NCBI GenBank assembly: GCA_026419705.1
Contig: JANZYY010000369.1
Coordinates: 1-5,622 of the forward strand
Reading direction: 5' to 3'
Length of the DNA stretch: 5,622 nt
Source of the DNA: Fischerella sp.
GTDB taxonomy: Bacteria > Cyanobacteriota > Cyanobacteriia > Cyanobacteriales > Nostocaceae
Positions 1 to 4,569 of the stretch are shown here, piece after piece. Both the position numbers and the translations under genes were made by a program. The notes under the pieces are model-generated. The model was given only the letters and a program-made list of their open reading frames with translations, was not told the origin of the DNA and did not search any database. Within the stretch, counting starts at the first letter, position 1. Every line of letters begins with the position of its first letter.

Positions 1-129
1 GCCTTGGCTTACAAAATCCCCATCATTACCACCATTGCTGGGGCTAAAGCCACCGTCGCAGCAATCCGTTCCCTCCAAAATACAACTTTGGATGTCAAAG
101 TTATCCAAGATTATTGCATGGTTCCATAG
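1..129 (+). CDS. carB: Carbamoyl-phosphate synthase large subunit, C-terminal end (partial)
   Basis: This is the last 42 codons of a gene that begins outside the window; frame 1 is open from base 1 to a TAG at 127-129. The peptide contains the stretches KIPIITTIAGAKATVAAIRS and LDVKVIQDYC, which I recognise as the end of cyanobacterial CarB. In the family this is the MGS-like allosteric domain that closes the roughly 1,080-residue large subunit. With CarA, the enzyme makes carbamoyl phosphate from glutamine-derived ammonia, bicarbonate and two ATP, in the cytoplasm, for pyrimidines and arginine. The catalytic domains lie outside the window and cannot be checked. A terminator-like hairpin follows 22 bases after the stop. 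From memory, carB sits next to sigD in Nostoc-type genomes, which fits the next gene here. The main doubt is the short length. Confidence 0.85.
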   Translation, partial: ALAYKIPIITTIAGAKATVAAIRSLQNTTLDVKVIQDYCMVP

Positions 130-151
130 GGGATTGGAAATTGGGATAATT

Positions 152-175
152 CCTTCCTTATAGAGAAGGCTTTTT
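152..175 (+). terminator. Weak Rho-independent terminator of carB
   Basis: CCTTC (152-156) pairs with GAAGG (165-169) around an 8-base loop, followed by C and five T residues (171-175). The stem is only 5 bp, so it may work poorly alone. The larger hairpin repeat immediately downstream (180-230) could reinforce it. The position, just after the carB stop, supports the call. Confidence 0.45.
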
Positions 176-179
176 GTAT

Positions 180-230
180 CTTAGTGTCTTGGTGTTTCAA
201 TCATTCTTTTTTCACCACCAAGACACCAAG
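180..230. repeat. Inverted repeat CTTGGTGTCTTGGTG with T-rich loop
   Basis: CTTAGTGTCTTGGTG (180-194) and CACCAAGACACCAAG (216-230) are complementary at 14 of 15 positions (mismatch at A183). They are separated by a 21-base loop that contains a run of six T. The arms have an internal near-repeat (TTGGTGTCTTGGTG). I recall sequences of this CTTGGTGTCTTGGTGG type as dispersed intergenic repeats in bacterial and cyanobacterial genomes, but I cannot count copies here. It could act as an extra terminator or RNA-stabilising hairpin after carB. Confidence 0.6.
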
Positions 231-276
231 ATAAATCGATTTCCAAGAAACGGATAGTTGCCCAAGTCGCTTAACC

Positions 277-370
277 CCATAACTCTCTATAGAATTATTA
301 TTTATTATCGTTTACATTGAGTTTTGTTAAGAAAAATGAGAAAATTTTCTTGCCCTTGTTAGAGTTATGG
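277..370. repeat. Widely spaced 10-bp inverted repeat upstream of sigD
   Basis: CCATAACTCT (277-286) is the exact reverse complement of AGAGTTATGG (361-370). Between the arms lies very AT-rich sequence, including AAGAAAA (329-335) complementary to TTTTCTT (345-351) and the palindrome AGAAAATTTTCT (339-350). The right arm falls in the spacer of the candidate promoter at 356-384. It could be two halves of a regulator site, the ends of a small decayed element, or a coincidence. Confidence 0.4.
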
Positions 371-384
371 AATACGCTTATAGA
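356..384 (+). promoter_or_regulatory. Candidate sigma-70-type promoter for sigD
   Basis: TTGTTA (356-361) and TATAGA (379-384) are separated by 17 bases, and each matches its consensus (TTGACA, TATAAT) at four of six positions. Transcription would start near 390, giving a leader of about 330 bases that begins just before the hairpin at 400-431. Such matches are common by chance in AT-rich DNA; TATAAA at 538-543 is an alternative -10 but lacks a -35. Confidence 0.25.
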
Positions 385-399
385 AAACAACTATTTGGA

Positions 400-431
400 G
401 CAAACAGGAAAAAGACAAAATCTTTGTTTGC
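400..431 (+). other. Bulged hairpin in the sigD leader
   Basis: GCAAAC (400-405) pairs with GTTTGC (426-431), and AAAGA (411-415) pairs with TCTTT (421-425) around the loop CAAAA. AGGAA (406-410) is left as a one-sided bulge. That gives 11 base pairs in total. No T run follows, so it is unlikely to be a terminator. If transcription starts near 390, this would be a 5'-terminal stem-loop of the sigD mRNA, and the bulged AGGA could be a protein or ribosome contact. The function is unknown. Confidence 0.35.
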
Positions 432-724
432 CCTGTAGTCAAAAATTTATCATAAATGTTACAATTTTTAATAAAGCATAAAAAAAAGAAATGATTTACA
501 AACTACCTTTTATCTAACTGTAGATACTTGTGCAGAATATAAAAATAACTGTATCTTCTAGCAGTAAAGAACCTAGTCAGAACCTTAGCAGTCGCCGAGT
601 AAATCGGGCGCATGAGTTGCAAATTACAGCATGGGTTCCCAGTCCGATCGAATAGGCACCCAAAAAAGGCATCTATCAGTTAACTACCCTACTGTCAAAC
701 CCATATTTACTAAAGAGTAGTGCC

Positions 725-1681
725 ATGAAGACCGCTCAGACAGCTACAGACCTCGTGCGGACTTACCTGCGTGAGATAGGCCGCGTGCCACTATTAACAC
801 ACGAGGAAGAGATTTTTTATGGCAAACAGGTGCAACGTGCAACAGCCTTGCACGAAGTGAGAGAATCTCTGACCACTCAGTTAGGACGTCAACCAACTCT
901 AGAAGAATGGGCAAAAGCAACGCAGCTAGAACCAGTAGAATTGAATGAAGCGATCGCAGATGCTGAAATAGCAAAGCGCAAGATGGTAGAAGCCAATTTG
1001 CGATTGGTAGTCTCTGTTGCTAAAAAGTATATCAAACGTAATGTCGATCTACTCGATTTGATCCAAGAAGGTAGCATTGGAATGCAGCGGGGTGTAGAGA
1101 AGTTTGACCCCACTAAAGGTTATAGGTTTTCTACCTATGCCTATTGGTGGATACGTCAAGCCATCACTCGAGCGATCGCTGAGAAAGGTCGTACTATCCG
1201 GCTACCAATTCACATAACAGAGAAACTGAATAAAATCAAAAAGGCGCAACGCCACTTGTCCCAAAGATTAGGACGTGCTCCCTCCGTTTCTGAGTTAGCA
1301 CAAGAATTGGAATTAACTCCCAAGCAAGTACGAGAGTATTTAGAAAAAGCGCGTGTACCCCTATCTCTAGATATACGGCTGGGAGATAACTACGATACCG
1401 AACTTGGAGAAATGTTAGAAGATCCAGGAGCTTGTCCAGAAGATTTTGTCGCTCAATCTTCCCTATCTAGCGACTTAGAGCGTCTCATGGCAGAACTGAC
1501 ACCACAGCAACGGGAAGTAATATCCTTACGCTTTGGTTTAAATGACGGACAAGCACTAACTCTTGCAAAGATTGGTGAGATTCTGAACATTAGTCGCGAA
1601 CGAGTGCGGCAAATTGAACGGGAAGCCTTAAGCAAACTCCGCAAATCGAAAGTTGGCATCAATGAATATTTAGCAAGTTAG
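725..1681 (+). CDS. sigD: Group 2 RNA polymerase sigma factor, SigD-like
   Basis: This 318-residue protein is a cytoplasmic, non-essential-type primary-like sigma factor that directs RNA polymerase to -10/-35 promoters. Domain order: region 1.2 at about 6-38 (DLVRTYLREIGRVPLLTHEE); region 2 at about 85-160, with the core-binding and promoter-melting segment KFDPTKGYRFSTYAYWWIRQ (126-145) and the -10 reader QAITRAIAEKGRTIRLP; region 3 at about 165-240; region 4 at about 250-308, with the -35 helix-turn-helix TLAKIGEILNISRERVRQIE. There is no region 1.1, as in group 2 factors, and the length fits that group. Residue 120 is Met where I remember Leu in most relatives (G-Leu-Gln-Arg-Gly). The SigD assignment rests on likeness and on the carB neighbour; SigB or another group 2 paralogue remains possible. 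The ATG at 725 is chosen because region 1.2 begins right after it. Confidence 0.9.
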   Translation: MKTAQTATDLVRTYLREIGRVPLLTHEEEIFYGKQVQRATALHEVRESLTTQLGRQPTLEEWAKATQLEPVELNEAIADAEIAKRKMVEANLRLVVSVAKKYIKRNVDLLDLIQEGSIGMQRGVEKFDPTKGYRFSTYAYWWIRQAITRAIAEKGRTIRLPIHITEKLNKIKKAQRHLSQRLGRAPSVSELAQELELTPKQVREYLEKARVPLSLDIRLGDNYDTELGEMLEDPGACPEDFVAQSSLSSDLERLMAELTPQQREVISLRFGLNDGQALTLAKIGEILNISRERVRQIEREALSKLRKSKVGINEYLAS

Positions 1682-1685
1682 TCAA

Positions 1686-1755
1686 TTGTTGGTTGTTGGT
1701 AGTTGTTGGTTGGTGGTTGCTTCCAACAACAAACAACAAACAACAAACAACAAAC
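1686..1755. repeat. Heptamer-repeat hairpin element 1, after sigD
   Basis: The left arm (1686-1719) is built of TTGTTGG units. The right arm (1723-1755) is a tandem array with a 7-base period, AAACAAC repeated about four times after CCAACAAC. The two arms are roughly complementary around a very short turn, so the transcript can fold into a long imperfect stem. It starts five bases after the sigD stop codon. Heptanucleotide tandem repeats of this kind (STRR) are known from heterocyst-forming cyanobacteria. There is no T tract, so ordinary termination is not assured. Confidence 0.75.
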
Positions 1756-1849
1756 TCAATGAGGTGAGATTTTCCCCTTCCTTTGGTACGGTTACGCCCA
1801 CTGCTAATAGAGAATCTGACTGCTACATTAGTTTCCAGGAACACATAAT

Positions 1850-1891
1850 AGTGAAAGTCGAGTCGAATAGACTTAAAAAACAGCTTTCACT
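1850..1891 (+). other. Stem-loop in the DUF760 gene leader
   Basis: AGTGAAAG (1850-1857) is complementary to CTTTCACT (1884-1891), and a small inner stem AGTC (1861-1864) with GACT (1870-1873) fits inside. It lies 54 bases before the start codon of the next gene. It could be an mRNA leader structure or an operator; the short stem makes either call uncertain. Confidence 0.3.
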
Positions 1892-1932
1892 CAACTCTAT
1901 TTAATTTATTTTCAGCGCAGCTGTGGTAGTAC

Positions 1933-1939
1933 AGGAGGA
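1933..1939 (+). promoter_or_regulatory. Strong Shine-Dalgarno of the DUF760 gene
   Basis: AGGAGGA ends five bases before the ATG at 1945. It is the only near-perfect ribosome binding site in the window and fixes the start of the 114-residue gene. sigD and mutT lack anything comparable, so this gene is probably translated more efficiently. Confidence 0.85.
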
Positions 1940-1944
1940 AAAAC

Positions 1945-2289
1945 ATGAGTAACCAATCCAATAGAGTCTCAGAATTCTTTAACGGTGAATCAGAAACTGG
2001 TAACTTATTGTGGCAGTACGTTAAATCTTTAAGTCCAGAAACTGTAAGCCAATTATCCCAACCTACTTCTCCTGAGGTATTTCAGGTAATGGAACGTAAT
2101 ATTGTGGGACTATTAGGTAATTTGCCCTCCGAACACTATGGCGTCACTATTACTACCAGTCGGGAAAGTCTTGGTCGCCTATTGGCCTCAGCCATGATTA
2201 GCGGTTACTTTTTGCGTAACGCCGAGCAGAGAATGAGTTTTGAATTGGCATTGCAAGGCATGGAAAGTAGCAACAATCAAACAGAATAG
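1945..2289 (+). CDS. DUF760 domain protein (conserved in cyanobacteria and chloroplasts)
   Basis: This is a 114-residue soluble protein without signal peptide or membrane segment. The DUF760 core runs from about 20 to 100. Recognisable stretches are LWQYVKSLSPETVSQLSQP (22-40), EVFQVMERNIVGLLGNLP (44-61), then HYGVTITTSRESLGRLLASA (64-83) and GYFLRNAEQRM (87-97). The pattern suggests an all-helical fold with a short conserved TITTSRE turn. The family is found across cyanobacteria and in plant chloroplast proteins; I know of no established biochemical activity, so none is claimed. The tail after 103 (MESSNNQTE) is polar and probably disordered. The start is fixed by AGGAGGA. It lies 263 bp after sigD, beyond a repeat and a possible leader hairpin, so it is likely transcribed on its own. 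Confidence 0.9.
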   Translation: MSNQSNRVSEFFNGESETGNLLWQYVKSLSPETVSQLSQPTSPEVFQVMERNIVGLLGNLPSEHYGVTITTSRESLGRLLASAMISGYFLRNAEQRMSFELALQGMESSNNQTE

Positions 2290-2418
2290 AAATTGAAATA
2301 ATCATAGGAAATTCAAGATATTTACGTCCATGCTTCATTCCAGCCACAGTCGAAATAAATCCGAAACTACCCTCTGCGAAATCCTCACGGTCTGACTTTA
2401 TCTTGGGCTGAAAAGACA

Positions 2419-2448
2419 TTGATAAATCTGAAAGTCAAGATTTATCAA
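2419..2448. other. Perfect 11-bp inverted repeat
   Basis: TTGATAAATCT (2419-2429) and AGATTTATCAA (2438-2448) are exactly complementary around the 8-base loop GAAAGTCA. There is no T run after it on the plus strand, so it is not a simple terminator. It could be a regulator site, an RNA processing or stability hairpin in the DUF760 3' region, or part of a small RNA. The function is not known. Confidence 0.55.
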
Positions 2449-2527
2449 GCACTCCAACAAAGCTTGTGGACGTGAATAAGCTGACTCACCAAGTACTGTT
2501 AATCTGAAATTCTGAATGTCAGTCGTA

Positions 2528-2638
2528 TATACTTGATGCAGTCAGCAGCAAACAAAAAATACCAACAAACAAAATAAATTTACAAATTGTAATAAAATAA
2601 AAACTCGGTAGATATGGATTTACCGAGTTTTGTTATTT
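2528..2638 (+). ncRNA. Candidate small RNA of about 95-100 nt
   Basis: TATACT at 2528-2533 matches the -10 consensus at five of six positions; the -35 position 17 bases upstream (TGAAAT, 2505-2510) is poor. A start near 2540 would give a transcript with a long CA/A-rich single-stranded 5' part ending in the strong terminator at 2600-2638. No open frame with a ribosome site lies within. It does not match Yfr1, Yfr2 or 6S RNA motifs that I know. The alternative is that these bases are only the 3' end of the DUF760 mRNA. Confidence 0.3.
2600..2638 (+). terminator. Rho-independent terminator
   Basis: AAAACTCGGTA (2600-2610) and TACCGAGTTTT (2621-2631) form a perfect 11-bp stem around the 10-base loop GATATGGATT. 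It is followed by GTTATTTAT, and preceded by an A-rich tract (2591-2603). The T-rich 3' side and the A-rich 5' side mean it could work in both directions. It is the clearest terminator in the window. Confidence 0.85.
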
Positions 2639-2643
2639 ATTCA

Positions 2644-2729
2644 GTTGTTGGTAGTTGGTTGTTGATTTTTGGTTGGTTATTATTCCAAACAACTAACAAC
2701 TAACAACTAACAACAACTAACCACTAACC
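2644..2729. repeat. Heptamer-repeat hairpin element 2, abutting the mutT start
   Basis: The left arm (2644-2680) is made of GTTGTTGG and GTTGGTT units. The right arm (2685-2729) has a 7-base period, AACTAAC repeated about three times, then CAACAACTAACCACTAACC. The arms are roughly complementary around a short turn. The right arm ends at the base before the mutT ATG, so the whole upstream region of mutT, where a Shine-Dalgarno would lie, is repeat sequence. It resembles elements 1 and 3, but the heptamer differs in each. Confidence 0.75.
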
Positions 2730-3155
2730 ATGAACGAAACTACTTCTGTTCCACCTCATAAAATTATTGGTGTTGCCGTCATTTGGAACGATCAAAGGCA
2801 AATTTTAATCGATCGCCGTCCCCAGAAAGGAGTAATGGGGGGTTTATGGGAGTTTCCGGGAGGTAAAATTGAGCCTGGTGAAACAGTCGAAGATTGTATT
2901 AAGCGAGAAATTCAGGAAGAATTAGGAATAGCGATCGAAGTCGGCGAGCATTTAATTACAATAGACCACACTTACACTCACCTCCAGGTAACTCTCACAG
3001 TACATCACTGCTATCTGATTCAAGGGGTTCCTCAACCAATTGAATGCGAGGAAGTGCGCTGGGTAAGTTTGGATGAACTGGAGGATTTTGCTTTCCCTGA
3101 AGCTAACACTCAAATTATTACAGCATTGAGGGAATGGGTAGTGGTTGGCGGTTAG
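2730..3155 (+). CDS. mutT: 8-oxo-dGTP diphosphatase MutT (Nudix hydrolase)
   Basis: This 141-residue cytoplasmic enzyme is of a type that hydrolyses 8-oxo-dGTP to the monophosphate and so keeps oxidised guanine out of DNA, a need in oxygen-evolving cells. The complete Nudix box GX5EX7REUXEEXGU is at 45-67: G45, E51, then R59-E60 and E63-E64, ending G66-I67. Before it stand GVAVIWNDQRQILIDRR (14-30) and GGLWEFPGG (37-45), typical of MutT rather than ADP-ribose or Ap4A hydrolases. WVSLDEL (111-117) is the usual C-terminal strand-helix. The length fits the family. The final VVVGG and the TAG stop are written in repeat element 3, and the ATG directly follows element 2, with no Shine-Dalgarno. A later start is unlikely because the first core strand begins at residue 11. 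It is convergent with sasA. Confidence 0.9.
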   Translation: MNETTSVPPHKIIGVAVIWNDQRQILIDRRPQKGVMGGLWEFPGGKIEPGETVEDCIKREIQEELGIAIEVGEHLITIDHTYTHLQVTLTVHHCYLIQGVPQPIECEEVRWVSLDELEDFAFPEANTQIITALREWVVVGG

Positions 3156-3220
3156 TGGTTGTTAGTTGTTTGTTGTTTGTTGATTGTTGTTTGTAAAAAC
3201 CTACAACCTACAACCAACTA
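3141..3220. repeat. Heptamer-repeat hairpin element 3, between mutT and sasA
   Basis: The left part (3141-3193) runs from GTGGTTGGCGGTTAGTGG into GTTTGTT-type heptamers. After AAAA, the right part (3200-3220) is CCTACAA twice, then CCAACTA. It overlaps the last codons of mutT and, on the other strand, supplies the sasA stop codon (CTA at 3218-3220, read as TAG). Its GTTTGTT unit is the reverse complement of the AACAAAC unit of element 1, so the two look like opposite orientations of one repeat type. As a hairpin between converging genes it could stop transcription from both sides, though there is no classic T tract. Confidence 0.7.
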
Positions 3221-4408
3221 ATTCACATACACTGGCAGCGTAAAGTGAAACCATGCTCCACCACTAGGGGGAGAATCTACCCAAATTTGACCATAGTGAG
3301 CACGGATGATCCGTTGGCACAAACACAGGCCAATACCGTAGCCTTCTTTACCTTTGTCCCGTTCCAAGCGGAAGTGGTTTTCAAAAATGCGATCGCGGTT
3401 TTCTTCTGGGATACCAGGTCCTGTGTCGCCAATACTGAATTGAACTTTTTGCGTAGTGCGGTGCAGTCCAGCAACGCTAATCGTGCCGCCTTCTGGTGTA
3501 TATTTAATCGCATTGTCCAGCAAATTAATTAGCACTTGCCGAATACGTTCTGGATCGGCGTAAACACTCGGTAAATCCTTGGGGATATCTTTTTGTATCT
3601 TCAGAGATTTCGCAGTGTAGCGATCGCGCAATTCTTCCAATACTTCTAAACAGAGTTGTCCTATATTTGTCCTTTGCGGTTGAATTGGAAATTCTCTCTC
3701 GTGATTGCGACCCACCTGTAAAAGGTCAGTAATCATCCGGTCAATGATTCGAGTTTGGTTGCGGGCTTGTTTAAACAAGTGCTCTGTCATTGTTGGTGTT
3801 AACCGCTCGAATCCAGCTTTTTCTGGGTTGTAGTTAGATTGCAGGGTGTCCATGGCTATGGTAGCTGCAGTCAAAGGATTGCGGAGATCGTGAGCTAACA
3901 TAGCTATGACTCTGTCTTTAAACTGTAGCTGTTCTTCGAGTTGCTCTTTTTCCTGTTTTAAGCGAAAAATTTCATCTGACAGTCGCAGCAGTTCTGCAGA
4001 AATAGCTACCGAACGAATAGAGGATTTAGAAGATAATGGTGAACGACCGTTATCTTCTATATTTTCTTGCAAGTTACCCTGTAATTTTACGTAAGCATCT
4101 ACTGTGGCTTGCCAACGAGGCCACCAACTTTTTAGTTGAGCAACTATATTACTACCAGCGAGAACATGTCTAGGTTCCGGATGAATTTTGATTAAAGCTG
4201 GTGTTGCTACCAGTTTAAAATGTTCTGCCAAATAAGGTTGTTGTCCAACATCAACAATTTGAAGTTCAAAATTGTAGTCAGCCTGCAATTCTTTTAAGTA
4301 CGCACGTATTCGCTGTACCTGTTGTCGGGACTTTGGTCGTCCATCGACAAAAAGTAACAATTGTAGTGGAGCTTCAGAATAAATAGGCTGATCCTGGAAA
4401 GCTTGCAT
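3218..4408 (-). CDS. sasA: Adaptive-response sensory histidine kinase SasA (circadian clock output)
   Basis: This 396-residue kinase senses KaiC and phosphorylates the regulator RpaA, carrying clock time to transcription. Residues about 13-96 form the KaiB-like thioredoxin-fold domain (LQLLLFVDGRPKSRQQVQRI, then KLVATPALIKIHPEPRHVL) that binds KaiC. Residues 100-135 are a variable linker; a probable coiled coil (LKQEKEQLEEQLQFKDRV) follows. The HisKA box AMLAHDLRNPLTAA has the phosphorylated His at 173. ATP-binding boxes: N (LINLLDNAIKYTPEGG, about 293-308), G1 (DTGPGI, 328-333), F (FENHFRLERD), and G2 (GYGIGL, 356-361). All catalytic residues are present. There is no membrane segment, as expected for cytoplasmic SasA. 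I chose the ATG at 4408; in-frame GTG (4426) and TTG (4435) starts would add 6 or 9 residues, and none has a clear ribosome site. It is transcribed toward mutT. rpaA and the kai genes are not in the window. Confidence 0.93.
   Translation of the reverse strand: MQAFQDQPIYSEAPLQLLLFVDGRPKSRQQVQRIRAYLKELQADYNFELQIVDVGQQPYLAEHFKLVATPALIKIHPEPRHVLAGSNIVAQLKSWWPRWQATVDAYVKLQGNLQENIEDNGRSPLSSKSSIRSVAISAELLRLSDEIFRLKQEKEQLEEQLQFKDRVIAMLAHDLRNPLTAATIAMDTLQSNYNPEKAGFERLTPTMTEHLFKQARNQTRIIDRMITDLLQVGRNHEREFPIQPQRTNIGQLCLEVLEELRDRYTAKSLKIQKDIPKDLPSVYADPERIRQVLINLLDNAIKYTPEGGTISVAGLHRTTQKVQFSIGDTGPGIPEENRDRIFENHFRLERDKGKEGYGIGLCLCQRIIRAHYGQIWVDSPPSGGAWFHFTLPVYVN
4027..4059. repeat. Palindrome inside the sasA linker
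   Basis: TAGAAGATAATGG (4027-4039) and CCGTTATCTTCTA (4047-4059) are complementary over 13 bp with a single T-G position, around the loop TGAACGA. It lies within sasA where the protein is the low-complexity linker between the KaiB-like and kinase domains (around NIEDNGRSPLSS). It is in frame and does not break the gene. It may be a small palindromic insert that the linker tolerates, or chance. Confidence 0.5.
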
Positions 4409-4569
4409 GTAATCGTGTTTTAGCACTGGTAACAAACCGACGACGCTTGACGAAAATTAAAATGGACTGGCGTTTGTTGATGGGATGGTCATTCTTTGTT
4501 TTTTCAATTTAATATCAATTTAATATCTATTTTAGATTTTTCATACTCCTATCTCTATAGGTTTTTTAG
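4409..4569. other. Upstream region of sasA with tandem 11-bp repeat
   Basis: This AT-rich gap separates sasA (minus) from the decayed gene starting at 4570 (plus), so it should hold the sasA promoter. TCAATTTAATA occurs twice head to tail (4504-4514, 4515-4525) and is followed by a looser copy, TCTATTTTAGA. An 11-base step is one helical turn, so a regulator could bind both copies on the same face. I see no convincing -35/-10 pair for sasA. Confidence 0.4.

Larger units (their letters stand above)
130..724. other. 595-bp carB-sigD intergenic region, probable long sigD leader
   Basis: I see no open reading frame with a credible start and ribosome binding site here. The stretch is strongly AT-rich, particularly 290-560. 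In order it holds a weak terminator (152-175), a hairpin repeat (180-230), a 10-bp inverted repeat with arms 75 bp apart (277-286 and 361-370), a possible promoter (356-384), a bulged hairpin (400-431), and a less AT-rich leader segment (560-724) with no clear secondary structure by eye. The sigD start lacks a strong Shine-Dalgarno; the nearest purine run is AAAGAG at 712-717. A long untranslated leader would be in keeping with the environmental regulation of group 2 sigma factors, but that is inference. Confidence 0.6.
2290..2729. other. 440-bp DUF760-mutT intergenic region
   Basis: No convincing gene is present. The stretch contains a perfect 11-bp hairpin (2419-2448), a possible promoter with TATACT (2528-2533), a CA-rich unstructured segment (2540-2598), a strong terminator (2600-2638) and heptamer-repeat element 2 (2644-2729). 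The section 2290-2418 has no recognisable element. The terminator ends either a long 3' untranslated region of the DUF760 gene or a separate small RNA. mutT must then have its own promoter inside or near element 2, or depend on read-through. Confidence 0.6.

Noticed and set aside
600..660. Possible tRNA near ATGGGTTCCCAGTCCGATCG
   Set aside because: No T-arm consensus, anticodon arm or 7-bp acceptor stem could be assembled.
1723..1755. CRISPR-like array in the regular AAACAAC repeats
   Set aside because: The unit is 7 bases with no spacers, so it is a tandem heptamer array and not a CRISPR.
1659..1844. 61-codon minus-strand frame across the sigD 3' end
   Set aside because: It is read through the repeat array and the sigD tail, with no ribosome site and low-complexity product.
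1686..1904. 72-codon plus-strand open frame after sigD
   Set aside because: It starts with a non-ATG codon, has no ribosome site, and its first third is the translated heptamer repeat.
3245..3532. 95-codon plus-strand frame opposite sasA
   Set aside because: It lies wholly antisense to the conserved ATP-binding domain of SasA, so it is a shadow of that gene.
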